This document shows, one piece after another, positions 15,411-26,412 of a DNA stretch of 64,000 nucleotides. The translations under genes were made by a program, and so were the position numbers. Position 1 is the stretch's first letter, and each line of letters begins with the position of its first letter. The notes beneath the pieces are model-generated. The model was not told the origin of the DNA. It did not search any database and saw nothing but the letters and a program-made list of their open reading frames with translations. The stretch lies in contig DASXFW010000168.1 of the NCBI GenBank assembly GCA_036489395.1, positions 1-64,000 on the forward strand, read 5' to 3'. The DNA comes from JASHVB01 sp036489395. GTDB lineage: Bacteria; Pseudomonadota; Alphaproteobacteria; Acetobacterales; Acetobacteraceae.

Positions 15411-16517
15411 TCACGCCGGCGTCAGCACGTCCCCTAGCTTGCCGACCAGGTAATCCAGGTCGTCCGGCGCAAAGTCTTCGCACTGCGACAGGATGCGGGT
15501 AATCACGCGGCCGCGGTAACGCTCCAGATCGCGCTCCCCGCCGTCCAGCGCGGTACTGTTCGTTGCATCCACCGCGACGCGAAACACTGGCAGCAGACCC
15601 TCCGGCAGCCCCGCCTTGCGGTATAGCGACGCCAGGCCGTTGCCGCCGGCGTCGTGCACCAGGATGGCCGCGTTCGCCGCCGGCACGCCGGCCAACACCG
15701 CCAGCGCCGTCTCGAAAAACGCCAGATCGCCCATGCACAGCGCGCGCAGGATCAGCGACGGAGTCAGCCGCTTGTGCCGCTGCATCTGCCGGATCAGCCG
15801 CCCCAGCTCGTGCCGCCCCGCCTGCATGCTGAGCCCCAGCGTCGCGCGTTCGCGGCTCTGCAGCACGATGTCCGAGGCCATGCCGGCCGGCAGTGCATGA
15901 TGCGTCAGCAAGTGGCGGCGCAGCTCGTCGGACACCATCACCACCAGCCGCTCGGCGACCGTTACCGGCAACACGTCGCGATGCACGATGCCCTGCTTCA
16001 CCGCATCGCTGGCGGAAAATCGATCCACCGCGCGCTGCAGCCCGGGTTCGCCGATGCTGGCGGAGCGGTTGTGCAGCAGCGTCACCACCGCGGGCTCCGG
16101 CGCTTCGGCGATCAGCGCATCGGACACCGGCTCGGACAGGCCCTGGCGGCGGGCGATCGCCTCGCGGCGCGCGGGGTCGGCGCGACTCAGGATGTCGATC
16201 AGGTCTTCATCGGTGAGGACGGGGGAGTCGGTCAGGATCGGCAGCGCCACCGCCTCCACGTCTTCCGCCAGACGACGCGCCACGTCGCGCGGCAGGCGGG
16301 CGGCGTGGCGCAGGTTCTCGGCCAGGGCGCGACGCACTGTCAGTACCACGTCGCGCGCCATGGCGCGGGCAATGTCCTGGGCGATCGCCAGCTCCGCCGG
16401 GGTCAGCCGGACGCTGTCGATCTCCTGCCCCACCTTGGCCGCGAGCTCGGCGCGCACCTCCGGCGAGGGCTGCGCCAGCAGGCGGGCAACGTCTTCCTTG
16501 GAAAGGCTGGAGGTCAT
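15411..16517 (-). CDS. DUF2336 protein
   Basis: 368 residues, cytosolic, mostly helical, with HEAT-like repeats (VARLLAQPSPEVRAELAAKV, VVTLLHNRSASIGEPGLQRA). The family is found mainly in alphaproteobacteria and its function is not known; some members are linked to stress or cell-surface regulation. Start ATG 16517. The C-terminal half (LILRALCMGDLAFFETALAV, ANAAILVHDAGGNGLASLYRKAG) matches the DUF2336 core. Downstream of, but separated by 95 nt from, the Gfo/Idh/MocA gene on the same strand. Confidence 0.8.
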   Translation of the reverse strand: MTSSLSKEDVARLLAQPSPEVRAELAAKVGQEIDSVRLTPAELAIAQDIARAMARDVVLTVRRALAENLRHAARLPRDVARRLAEDVEAVALPILTDSPVLTDEDLIDILSRADPARREAIARRQGLSEPVSDALIAEAPEPAVVTLLHNRSASIGEPGLQRAVDRFSASDAVKQGIVHRDVLPVTVAERLVVMVSDELRRHLLTHHALPAGMASDIVLQSRERATLGLSMQAGRHELGRLIRQMQRHKRLTPSLILRALCMGDLAFFETALAVLAGVPAANAAILVHDAGGNGLASLYRKAGLPEGLLPVFRVAVDATNSTALDGGERDLERYRGRVITRILSQCEDFAPDDLDYLVGKLGDVLTPA

Positions 16518-16612
16518 GCGACAACCGCCACGCGATGTGGGCGTGGAGGCTACCGGAAGAAGATTGACGAAGAGTTAACCCGGCGACCGGCCGCCACGCC
16601 GCACCGCACGGT

Positions 16613-17575
16613 TCACCGCGCGTAGGCCGCCTGCACCAGGTCCATCGCCGCCGCCATGTCGTCCAGGTCGGCGATCGGCGGTTCCCCCGCGCGGACGCGG
16701 CGCAGCGTGTCGCGCACGAACTCGGGGTAGAAGGACACGTTGGTCAGCGGCATCTCGCGCGTTTCGCGGTGCCGGTCGTTATCGACAATTTCCAGCGTGT
16801 GGTTGTCGCGCGCGGCGAAATAATGGCGCTCGGTGCGGATGCTGTAGTGCATGTCGAACACAGAATTGGGCGCCGGATACAGATAGCCCGTCTCCACCAC
16901 GCAGGTCGCACCGCCGCCGCGCAGCAGGACAACGGCGTGGTCCTCGATGCTGAGATGCGCGGTGTGGTTGGAGATCGCCGCGCCGGTCACCTCCAGCTTC
17001 GCGTTGTCCAGCAGCACGCGGCACAGATCGAGGTGATGCACGCCGAGGTTCAACAACGGCCCGCCCCCGGCGGTGGCGCGGTCCAGCATCCATTCGACCC
17101 GCTGCTGGCGATAGCGATCGACCATGCCGCCGACGAACTTGAAGTTGATGTATTGCAGCGCCTCGCCGGCGGCGACCTCGCGGATCGTGTCGATCAGCTT
17201 GCAGTGGCGCAGCACGAACGGCACGGCGCAGAACAAACGCGCCTGTGCGGCGCGGGCGGCGATGTCGTGCACCTCGGCGCTGCTGATGCCGCAGGGCTTT
17301 TCCATCGCGAAGGGAATGCGCGCGTCGATCAGGAAGCGCGCCTCCTCCGCCATGTCGCAATGCCGGCCAAGCGCGAAGGCGAAGTCCGGGCGCCGGCGCT
17401 CGCACATCTCGCGGTAGTCCGCGAATGCCGGACAGCCGGCGCGCGCCGCCACCGGTTCCGCGCGCGACAGATCGGGATCGGCAACGCCGACGATGCGGAC
17501 ATCCGGCATTTCCAGCGACGGATCGAGGTAGAACGGCGTGTGCCAGTGCGAGACGCCGATCAGGACGATGCGCAC
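16613..17575 (-). CDS. Gfo/Idh/MocA-family oxidoreductase
   Basis: 320 residues. N-terminal Rossmann domain (MRIVLIGVSHWHTPFYLDP, VGVADPDL), the family's E-K-P motif as MEKPCG, and a substrate His in NLGVHHLDLCR. These NAD(P)-dependent enzymes oxidise or reduce sugars, inositols and related compounds. Start ATG 17575, 6 nt after the thiolase stop, so it is part of the VOC-thiolase operon read leftward. The cofactor loop GVSHWH lacks the usual GxGxxG pattern, so cofactor use may be altered. Substrate unknown. Confidence 0.8.
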   Translation of the reverse strand: MRIVLIGVSHWHTPFYLDPSLEMPDVRIVGVADPDLSRAEPVAARAGCPAFADYREMCERRRPDFAFALGRHCDMAEEARFLIDARIPFAMEKPCGISSAEVHDIAARAAQARLFCAVPFVLRHCKLIDTIREVAAGEALQYINFKFVGGMVDRYRQQRVEWMLDRATAGGGPLLNLGVHHLDLCRVLLDNAKLEVTGAAISNHTAHLSIEDHAVVLLRGGGATCVVETGYLYPAPNSVFDMHYSIRTERHYFAARDNHTLEIVDNDRHRETREMPLTNVSFYPEFVRDTLRRVRAGEPPIADLDDMAAAMDLVQAAYAR

Positions 17576-17581
17576 GGCCGG

Positions 17582-18763
17582 TCAGCTCCGTTCGAAGATG
17601 GCCGCGATCCCCTGCCCGCCGCCGATGCACATCGTCACCAGCGCGTAGCGTCCGCCGATGCGTTCGAGCTCGTACAGCGCCTTCACCGCCAGGATCGTGC
17701 CGGTCGCGCCCACGGGATGACCGAGCGAAATCCCCGATCCGTTTGGGTTGGTCTTCTCCGGATCGAATCCCAGGTCCTTCGCCACCGCGCAGGCCTGCGC
17801 CGCGAACGCTTCGTTAGACTCAATCACGTCCATGTCTTCCAGCGACAGCCCCGCGCGTTCGAGCGCCTTGCGCGTGGCGGGTACCGGGCCGATGCCCATG
17901 ATCTTCGGATCGACGCCGGCATGCGCATACGCGACCAGCCGGCCCAGCGGCTTCACCCCGCGCTTCTCTGCCGTCGCTGCGTCCATCAACACCACCGCGG
18001 CGGCGGCGTCGTTGATGCCGGACGCGTTGCCCGCGGTCACCGTGCCATCCTTGCGGAACACCGGGCGCAGCTTCCCCAGGTCGGCCGCCGACGCATCCGC
18101 GCGCACGTGCTCATCCGTGTCGAACACCGTCTCGCCGCGGCGGGATTTCAGCGTCACCGGCAGGACCTGCGCCTTGAAGCGGCCCTCGGCGATCGCGCGG
18201 GCGGCGCGCTTGTGCGATTGTTCCGCCAGCGCATCCTGCGTGGCACGGGTGATCTGGTGCGATTCCGCCAGGTTCTCCGCCGTCTCGCCCATGTGGATGT
18301 TGTGGAACGGGTCGTGCAGCGCGGCGACCATCATGTCGATCATGGTGCTGTCGCCCATGCGCGCGCCCCAGCGCATGCCCGGCGCGATGTAGGGCGCGCG
18401 GCTCATGCTTTCGGCGCCGCCGGCCACCGCGATGTCGGCGTCGCCCAGCGTCACCGCCTGCGCTGCCGAGACGATCGCCTGCAGGCCGGACCCGCACAGG
18501 CGGTTCAGCGTCAGCGCCGGCGCGTCCTGGGTGATACCGGCGCCAAGCGACGCGACGCGGGCGAGGTACATGTCCTTCGGCTCGGTGTGGATGACGTTGC
18601 CGAATACGACGTGGCCGACTTCGTCGCCGGCGACGCCGGCTCGGGCCAGCGCCTCGCGTGCGACCTGCGCGCCGAGGTCTGTTGGCGCCACGTCCTTCAG
18701 GCTGCCACCGAAATCGCCGATCGCGGTGCGCACGCCGGAGACGACCACTACGTCGCGTTGCAT
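17582..18763 (-). CDS. Thiolase, acetyl-CoA acetyltransferase type
   Basis: 393 residues, full length. Nucleophile Cys90 in LNRLCGSGLQA, NEAFAAQ, the active-site His in GHPVGATG and the second Cys in MCIGGGQG are all present, so it should be active. It joins or cleaves acyl-CoA (acetoacetyl-CoA or beta-ketoadipyl-CoA-type). It follows the VOC gene by 13 nt. In company with an oxidoreductase and a VOC dioxygenase-like protein, a catabolic thiolysis role is likely; polyhydroxybutyrate synthesis (PhaA) cannot be excluded. Confidence 0.85.
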   Translation of the reverse strand: MQRDVVVVSGVRTAIGDFGGSLKDVAPTDLGAQVAREALARAGVAGDEVGHVVFGNVIHTEPKDMYLARVASLGAGITQDAPALTLNRLCGSGLQAIVSAAQAVTLGDADIAVAGGAESMSRAPYIAPGMRWGARMGDSTMIDMMVAALHDPFHNIHMGETAENLAESHQITRATQDALAEQSHKRAARAIAEGRFKAQVLPVTLKSRRGETVFDTDEHVRADASAADLGKLRPVFRKDGTVTAGNASGINDAAAAVVLMDAATAEKRGVKPLGRLVAYAHAGVDPKIMGIGPVPATRKALERAGLSLEDMDVIESNEAFAAQACAVAKDLGFDPEKTNPNGSGISLGHPVGATGTILAVKALYELERIGGRYALVTMCIGGGQGIAAIFERS

Positions 18764-18776
18764 GGCGATGATTCCT

Positions 18777-19316
18777 TCAGCTTGCGAGCCGCTGCGTCAG
18801 GCTGCGACGGAATTCGTCCATCATCATGAAGCTCGGGTCCTGGCGGCAGTGGTCCTCGGTCTCGCGCAGGATCTCGTCGTCCGACTTGGCGATGTCGAAC
18901 GGCACGCCGTGCGGCTGCTGCACGTGGAACGGCGTGTCGAGATAGGCCTCGACCACATTGCCTTCCGGATCCTTGAAATAGCAGGACCATGCGTTGCCGT
19001 GGCACGTCACGCGCATGTCGGCCGCGCCGTTGTCGAGCGCGCGGCGATGCACTTCGCGTAACTGGCCGAGCGAGTCCACCATGAAAGAGATCTGGTTGAT
19101 CGGATTGTAGCCGTCGGTGCTCGGGCGGCCGCCGATCAGCACCAATTGGTGGTGGTTGCCGGGATTGCCGCTCATGAACGCCATGCCGGTGCCGGTGCGG
19201 CCGGGGCCGCTGTCGGTGACGATCAGGCCGAGCACCGTGCTGTAGAAGCGCTGAAGTGCCGGAAGGTCGTGGGCGTAGATGCCGACGTGTCCGAGCCTGG
19301 CACGAATTTCCGACAT
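18777..19316 (-). CDS. VOC-superfamily (glyoxalase/extradiol dioxygenase-like) protein
   Basis: 179 residues from ATG 19316, chosen because upstream in-frame codons run into a palindromic repeat. The two beta-alpha-beta-beta-beta modules show LGHVGIYAHDLPALQRFY, a mid His pair HHQLVLIGG and the metal Glu in GNVVEAYLD. These fit a vicinal-oxygen-chelate enzyme of the catechol 2,3-dioxygenase-like group. The C-terminal tail (DEILRETEDHCRQDPSFMMM) is often seen in biphenyl-2,3-diol-dioxygenase-like proteins. First gene of the VOC-thiolase-Gfo operon. Substrate unknown. Confidence 0.8.
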   Translation of the reverse strand: MSEIRARLGHVGIYAHDLPALQRFYSTVLGLIVTDSGPGRTGTGMAFMSGNPGNHHQLVLIGGRPSTDGYNPINQISFMVDSLGQLREVHRRALDNGAADMRVTCHGNAWSCYFKDPEGNVVEAYLDTPFHVQQPHGVPFDIAKSDDEILRETEDHCRQDPSFMMMDEFRRSLTQRLAS

Positions 19317-19430
19317 GGCGGGAGTCCCTTTGGTTGGATGCGTTGGGCGGCATTGAAGGTCGACGCCGAGGGAAGCGCAAGCCGGCGACCGACCCGCGTC
19401 TGGATGAAGCGGTTGCAGCCCACGGATCGG

Positions 19431-19536
19431 TCTCCCCTCCCCTTGTGGGAGGGGTTGGGGGAGGGGTGCGAGGTTCCGAGATTCTGGCGGCGTACGCACC
19501 CCTCCCCCTGGCCCCCTCCCTCAAGGGGAGGGGAAA
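19431..19536. repeat. CCCCTCCC palindromic repeat, copy B
   Basis: About 105 bp with arms beginning TCTCCCCTCCCCTTGTGGGA and the complement. The inner stem GTGCG/CGCAC and loop differ from copy A. It lies between the pirin stop and the VOC start, both on the minus strand, where it could terminate pirin transcription. Confidence 0.8.
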
Positions 19537-19542
19537 CGTAGG

Positions 19543-20478
19543 TTATTGTTGTTGCACCGCCGCTCGTACCCGCACGTGTTCTTCCGGCAGCGGGATAAAC
19601 TCCTGCTCGTCGCCGGCCACCTTGGCGAACCGCCCTTCCCGCCACTCCTGTTTCGCTTGCTCGATCCGATCCAGGCTGGAACTGACGAAATTCCAGAACA
19701 GGTGGCGCGGGCCGTCCATCGGCGCACCGCCAAGCAGCAATACGCGGGCGGCAGCGTCAGCCGCACGCAGGCTCAGCGCGTCACCCGGGCGAAACACCAG
19801 CATGCGGCCGGCTTCGAAACGATCGCCGGCGATCTCTATCCGGCCGTCCAGCACATACGCAGCACGTTCCGCATGATCGTCCGGCAGCGGCACGGCGGCG
19901 TCCGCTGCCAACGCCACGTCGGCGTAGAACATCGGCGACAGCGTCGCGACGGGCGAGCGCTCGCCCCACGCTTCGCCGGCGATCAGCCGCACGGTGGCAC
20001 CACCATCGCGCAGCACCGGCAGAGCCGCGGCGGGATGGTGGGCGAAGGCGGGCGCGGTTTCCTCCTGCGCACGTGGCAGGGCGATCCAGGACTGGATGCC
20101 GTACAAGCGGTTGCTGTGGATGCGCTGGGCGCTGTCGGTGCGTTCAGAATGAGCGATGCCGCTGCCGGCGGTCATCCAGTTCACGTCGCCGGGGCGGATC
20201 GGCTGGATGCTGCCCAGGCTGTCGCGGTGCATGATCTCGCCGTCGAACAAATAGGTGACGGTCGCGAGGCCGATGTGCGGGTGCGGCCGCACGTCCAGGC
20301 CGTGGCTCGCGAGGAACTCGCCCGGTCCCATCTGGTCCCAGAAGATGAACGGTCCGACCATACGGCGGTCCTGCGTCGGCAGCGCGCGCCGGACCTCGAA
20401 GCCGCCGACGTCGTGGGTGCGCGGGATCAGGACGGTGTCGATGGCAGGCGGCAGCATGGGTCGGTCGTCGGTGGACAT
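19543..20478 (-). CDS. Pirin-family protein
   Basis: 311 residues from ATG 20478. The N-terminal cupin has the pirin iron-ligand region RPHPHIGLATVTYLFDGEIM with HRDSLG, and AHSER supplies the Glu-containing motif. The C-terminal cupin (pirin_C) spans about 190-290 (ERAAYVLDGRIEIAG). Family members are iron-binding quercetinase-like enzymes or redox cofactors for transcription. Single-gene unit, divergent from the racemase gene, the two starts being 90 bases apart. Confidence 0.85.
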   Translation of the reverse strand: MSTDDRPMLPPAIDTVLIPRTHDVGGFEVRRALPTQDRRMVGPFIFWDQMGPGEFLASHGLDVRPHPHIGLATVTYLFDGEIMHRDSLGSIQPIRPGDVNWMTAGSGIAHSERTDSAQRIHSNRLYGIQSWIALPRAQEETAPAFAHHPAAALPVLRDGGATVRLIAGEAWGERSPVATLSPMFYADVALAADAAVPLPDDHAERAAYVLDGRIEIAGDRFEAGRMLVFRPGDALSLRAADAAARVLLLGGAPMDGPRHLFWNFVSSSLDRIEQAKQEWREGRFAKVAGDEQEFIPLPEEHVRVRAAVQQQ

Positions 20479-20531
20479 GGCGGAACTCCGGGCTGTCGTT
20501 GTTCGTAGCCTATACCGGCAGGTCGGTCGCG

Positions 20532-20561
20532 TTGCCGCCGAGTCAACCGGACGCGTATTCT
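20532..20561 (+). promoter_or_regulatory. Possible leaderless promoter of the racemase-like gene
   Basis: TTGCCG (20532-20537) and TATTCT (20556-20561) with an 18-nt spacer; the second hexamer ends 7 nt before ATG 20569 and no ribosome site is present. Fits a leaderless transcript. Confidence 0.35.
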
Positions 20562-20568
20562 GCGGCGC

Positions 20569-21270
20569 ATGAAGATGATCGGAATCGTCGGCGGCCTGAG
20601 CTGGGAGGCGACGGCTCTCTACTATCGGCTGCTGAACGAGGCGACCGCGCGCGTGCTTGGTCTGCACCATAACGCGCGCAGCGTAATCGTCAGCGTCGAT
20701 TTTGCCGAGGCGCTGGCGTTGGCGAACGCGGCGGACTGGGATGGGCTGGCGGGGCTGCTGATCGACGCGGCGCGACGATTGCGCGCAGCCGGGGCGGACA
20801 TGGTGTTGCTCGGCGCCAATACGGCGCACATCGTTGCAGAGCAGGTGGCGGCCTCGATCGATCTGCCGCTGCTGCATATCGCGGATGCCGCGGGTGAAGC
20901 GGCGCGCGCCGATGGCTTCGCCCACGTGGGGCTGATCGGCACGAGGTTCACGCTGGAGACGCCGATCTTTGCCGAGCGTTTGCGCGAACGGTTTGGGCTG
21001 ACGGTCAGCATACCGGAGGCGGCGGGGCGCGACGAGCTGCAGCGGATCATCATCGACGAGCTGACGGTCGGACGCATCGAACCTCGGTCGAGACAAAACT
21101 GCGTGGCGATGATTGAGGAGCTTCGTGCGGGCGGTGCCGAAGCGATCGTCGTGGCATGCACCGAACTTCCACTGCTGCTGCGGCCGGAGGACAGCAAGCT
21201 GCCGCTGCTCGACACCACCGCGCTGCATGTTGAGGCGGCGCTGCGGCTGGCGTTGGAGCAAGCTTCCTGA
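20569..21270 (+). CDS. Aspartate/glutamate racemase-family protein lacking the first catalytic Cys
   Basis: 233 residues. MKMIGIVGGLSWEAT, LIGTRFTL and the second catalytic Cys198 in VVACTELPLLL place it in the YgeA/aspartate racemase family. The first catalytic Cys, normally in CNTAH or CTNTMH, is Ala83 (GANTAH). Two-Cys racemases need both thiols, one per proton direction; homologues with a changed first Cys can be specific for one enantiomer or act on other substrates. So D/L racemisation as annotated by similarity is doubtful here. No adjoining transporter or ligase hints at a substrate. Confidence 0.75.
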   Translation: MKMIGIVGGLSWEATALYYRLLNEATARVLGLHHNARSVIVSVDFAEALALANAADWDGLAGLLIDAARRLRAAGADMVLLGANTAHIVAEQVAASIDLPLLHIADAAGEAARADGFAHVGLIGTRFTLETPIFAERLRERFGLTVSIPEAAGRDELQRIIIDELTVGRIEPRSRQNCVAMIEELRAGGAEAIVVACTELPLLLRPEDSKLPLLDTTALHVEAALRLALEQAS

Positions 21271-21342
21271 AGGGTGCAATCCCCGCCGCCAGGGGCGATC
21301 AGGTCGAATTCCCGGCTCGATCGTGGCGGTGGAGCTCTGCCG

Positions 21343-21959
21343 CTATGAAGCGCGACGCTGCCGGCGCCGCAGCAGCGCCATCGCGGCAGGCAGCGCGAGG
21401 ATCGCGCCGGATGCCGGTTCCGGCACGCCGGCGATGTCCAAAGTGTAGGAATCCGCATCGCCGCCGGATCCCCAGCTCCAGGTGTAGGAGGATCCCGGAG
21501 TCAGGCCGAGCCCGGCAACGTGCCGGAGAAAGCGAGACCGGAAATAACCAGGTCGCTATCCGGCAAGGCTGCAAAATTCGGCCCCGTGTAGGAGAACACA
21601 TCGTCCGGACTCAAGTCGGCGAATAATGCAGTTGGCAGCACGAGCGCATTGAGACGCATATCGATGCCCGGGAATGCGCCCGGAATGAAGAACAATGGCC
21701 CGCCACTGCCAAATGTCTCGGGGCCGGTCAGTCCGGTATATTCTGTGCCTGTGGAACCGGAGAGCAGAATCCCAAATCCAGGCCAAAGTGCCCCAAAGCC
21801 TGGAGCATAGTTGCCGTCGTTCGTCAGCCCCGCCACATTGAGGGTGCCGCCCCCCGTGAATGTAATCTCATCGCCCACCTGGGTGAGCGTGAAGGTGGCG
21901 GCGGCTTTCGCCGGCGGTCCGATACCCACCAGCGCGACCAGCGCGAGCGCCACCGTCAA
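21343..21959 (-). pseudogene. PEP-CTERM exported protein, frameshifted before its sorting signal
   Basis: From a TTG at 21959 (start uncertain) the frame has a signal peptide (ALALVALVGIGPPAKAAATF) and about 130 beta-rich, glycine-rich residues, ending at GTLPGSA. One base over, the sequence continues as GLTPGSSYTWSWGSGGDADS and then GVPEPASGAILALPAAMALL with RRRQRR, a textbook PEP-CTERM sorting tail (VPEP, hydrophobic helix, basic end). A one-base indel near 21505-21515 therefore separates the exported domain from its exosortase signal. It is either a true pseudogene, a phase-variable switch or a sequencing error. Confidence 0.7.
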
Positions 21960-22155
21960 CGACTTCAGGCGGCATGCCGTTGGTGTCTCCCGGAAAAATC
22001 CGCATGTGGAACGGGCCTACCGACATGCCGGCCGGGAAGCAAGAAGCATGATGAAAATCAATACCGCTGCCGATAGCTCGGCACGAGGCGAGGGCCGTTT
22101 CTGGCTCACGCGATACATTGCGCAGCCGGGCAGTGCGGACCCCGGTCTTTGCCGC

Positions 22156-22473
22156 TCAATCCCCGCCCAGCGCCGCCTCCACCGCCCGGACGGCCTCCAG
22201 CGGCACAGTCCCCCGTCCGACCACCTTGCCGCCGACGCAGGCGAGCCACCCCGCGCCGTCCGGCGGCTCGCCGGGGCGCAGCTCCACGACCTTCGCGTCC
22301 TCATCGCGCGCCACGGCGGAAAATCGCCGCCAGCCGGCACGCAAGGGGCCCTGAACGCGAACGACGCGGGCGATGGCCTCGCCCGCGTCGTCGCATCCAA
22401 TCCATTCGAGGGTGCGGGGAACCCCGACACCCTCCTCACGCCGGCCCCGCATCCAACGGAGGCGGGGCTGCAT
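22156..22473 (-). CDS. Hypothetical protein
   Basis: 105 residues, no family recognised. Mixed alpha/beta composition (RTLEWIGCDDAGEAIARVVR, DEDAKVVELRPGEPPDGAGW, AVRAVEAALGGD) and protein-like codon use, with a near-normal strand/turn pattern, make it more credible than the other open frames here. The start could be the ATG at 22473 or a GTG about 15 codons in. Located between the PEP-CTERM gene and EF-G, followed upstream by a palindromic repeat. No functional clue. Confidence 0.45.
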   Translation of the reverse strand: MQPRLRWMRGRREEGVGVPRTLEWIGCDDAGEAIARVVRVQGPLRAGWRRFSAVARDEDAKVVELRPGEPPDGAGWLACVGGKVVGRGTVPLEAVRAVEAALGGD

Positions 22474-22498
22474 CTAAACCGGCCCCCAGAGGGGAGGC

Positions 22499-22602
22499 TC
22501 CCCCTCCCCTTGTGGGAGGGGGTAGGTGGAGGGGTGCGACACGCCGATGGCCTGTGGCGTTGGCACCCCTCCCCCTGCCCCCTCCCTCAAGGGGAGGGGA
22601 GA
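22499..22602. repeat. CCCCTCCC palindromic repeat, copy C
   Basis: About 104 bp, arms TCCCCCTCCCCTTGTGGGAG and complement, inner stem GTGCGACACGCC/GGCGTTGGCAC (imperfect). It sits 15 bases past the EF-G stop, in the place of a terminator. Confidence 0.8.
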
Positions 22603-22616
22603 AACAACAGCGAATC

Positions 22617-24704
<2,088 letters not shown>

Positions 24705-25123
24705 GGTAAACCTCCATGCGCAAACGGGACGCACGATCCTGTCCGGATCCCGGGGAGGAAGCCCCGGCGCGCCCGCGTCCTGATTTCCGGCAAGTCGGTG
24801 GCCGGTCACTATCTGCGGCGTCAGATGCGGCACCACACGGCGTTTTGCAAGTGCGAAAAGGGAAACGCAGATGTGAGACAGCGCGGGCGACGCGGTGGAA
24901 TTCCCCCTCTTGAGGGAGGGGGCAGGGGGAGGGGTGCGTACAGCCGCGGGACCTCGGAAATACGCACCCCTCCCCCTTGGCCCCCTCCCACAAGAGGAGG
25001 GGGAAGCTTCCTTCCCTTGCTTGCCTCGTTTCTCGCCGCCGCTGCGGAAACGCACAGAATCCTCAGTTGATCACTCACTCTTTGTCACTGTCGGACACGT
25101 GGGCAAGGCGTAGTCTGCGGCTT
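24705..25123. other. Divergent promoter region between fusA and the DUF1800 gene
   Basis: About 420 bases that must hold the fusA promoter (minus) and the DUF1800 promoter (plus). The centre is occupied by palindromic repeat D. Close to the DUF1800 start, TAGTCT (25111-25116) ends 7 nt before ATG 25124 with no ribosome site, suggesting a leaderless start. Confidence 0.45.
24900..25006. repeat. CCCCTCCC palindromic repeat, copy D (between divergent genes)
   Basis: About 107 bp with arms ATTCCCCCTCTTGAGGGAGG and complement, inner stem GTGCGTA/TACGCAC. Unlike the other copies it lies upstream of both neighbouring genes, so a simple terminator role does not explain it. Confidence 0.8.
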
Positions 25124-26410
25124 ATGGACCTACGCACCGCACAGGCGTTGATCCGCTTCGGCCTTGGCCGCCGGGGCGAGGAGCCCGTCCCCGCCGATCC
25201 GGCCGCCTGGCTGCTGGGCCAGCTCCACGTGCCGGACCCGATTCGTCCCACCGCGACCACCGAGCGCGGCCTGGAAGCCCTGCGCTTCGATCGGCAGAAC
25301 AAGCCGCCGAAAGACGAGCGCCGCGTCCCCATCGTCTTCCGCGAAGACGCTCGCGCCGCGCTCGACGCCGCCCTCACCACGTCCGCGCCGTTCCGCGAAC
25401 GCCTGGTGTGGTTCTGGACCAACCACTTCACCGTCTCGGTCCGTGGCGGCGCCGCCGCGCTGTGCGGCGCCTTTGTCGCCGAGGCCATCCGCCCGCACGT
25501 CACCGGCCGCTTCGAGGACATGCTGATGGCCGTGATGCACCACCCGGCCATGCTGATCTACCTGAACAACGCCGGCTCGGTCGGCCCCGACAGCCCCGCC
25601 GGCCAGCGCACTCATCGCGGCCTGAACGAAAACCTCGCCCGCGAGTGCATGGAGCTGCACACCGTCAGCCCGGCCTCCGGCTACACCCAGGCGGATGTAA
25701 CCAACTTCGCCAAGATCCTGACCGGCTGGTCGATCAACTTCCGCGCCGATCCACCCGGCTTCACGTACCGCCGCTTCGCCCACGAGCCCGGCTGGATTCC
25801 CCTGATGGGCCATCAATTCCCGCCCGGCGAGGAAGGCGGGATGGCCGCGCTGCGCTTCCTGGCCAATCACCCATCCACCCAACGGTTCCTGGCCACACGG
25901 CTCGTCCAGTATTTCGTCGCCGACTCCCCCTCCCCCGCCACCATCCGCCCGATAGAGGCCGTGCTGCGCGACACCGGCGGCAACCTCGGCGCCGCCGCTG
26001 CCGCCCTGGTGCGCCTCGACGCCGCCTGGCATCCCGGCACCAAACTGCGCGAGCCGCAGGACTACGTCATCGCCGGCCTGCGCATGCTCCACCCGCCGCC
26101 CGAGGCGCAGGAAAAGATCAACGTCATGGGCATGCTGGCCGGGCTCGGCCAGCCGTTATGGAGCGCGCCGCAGCCCGACGGCTGGCCCGACCGCGCCGCC
26201 AACTGGGCCGGCCCGGAGGAGATGATGCGCCGCATCGACTGGGCCTATGGCGTCGCCGGCCGCGTCGGCCAGCGCGACCCGGGCGCCCTGGCACAGGCGA
26301 ATCTCGGCCCCCTGCTCCGCCCCGCAACCTGGACCGCGGTCATGCGCTCCGGCTCCCGCCGCGACGCAATGACCATGTTCCTCGGCTCCCCCGAATTCCA
26401 GAGGCGCTGA
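25124..26410 (+). CDS. DUF1800 family protein
   Basis: 428 residues. Opens with ALIRFGLGRRGEEP, then the family core RERLVWFWTNHFTVSVRG, VMHHPAMLIYLNNAGSVG, the very conserved LNENLARECMELHT and FAKILTGW. DUF1800 proteins occur widely beside DUF1501 proteins; the pair is thought to act in the cell envelope but has no proven function. Some members carry a signal peptide; this one shows none, so it may travel with its Tat-exported partner, whose ATG is 2 nt after this stop. Confidence 0.85.
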   Translation: MDLRTAQALIRFGLGRRGEEPVPADPAAWLLGQLHVPDPIRPTATTERGLEALRFDRQNKPPKDERRVPIVFREDARAALDAALTTSAPFRERLVWFWTNHFTVSVRGGAAALCGAFVAEAIRPHVTGRFEDMLMAVMHHPAMLIYLNNAGSVGPDSPAGQRTHRGLNENLARECMELHTVSPASGYTQADVTNFAKILTGWSINFRADPPGFTYRRFAHEPGWIPLMGHQFPPGEEGGMAALRFLANHPSTQRFLATRLVQYFVADSPSPATIRPIEAVLRDTGGNLGAAAAALVRLDAAWHPGTKLREPQDYVIAGLRMLHPPPEAQEKINVMGMLAGLGQPLWSAPQPDGWPDRAANWAGPEEMMRRIDWAYGVAGRVGQRDPGALAQANLGPLLRPATWTAVMRSGSRRDAMTMFLGSPEFQRR

Positions 26411-26412
26411 CC

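Noticed and set aside
16769..18829. A 686-residue plus-strand frame across the Gfo/Idh/MocA and thiolase genes
   Set aside because: Antisense to two genes with intact catalytic motifs; no protein-like segments.
25408..26410. N-terminal extension of the DUF1501 frame back to 25408
   Set aside because: The first 330 or so residues are out-of-frame reading of the DUF1800 gene; the Tat-type start at 26413 is the sensible one.
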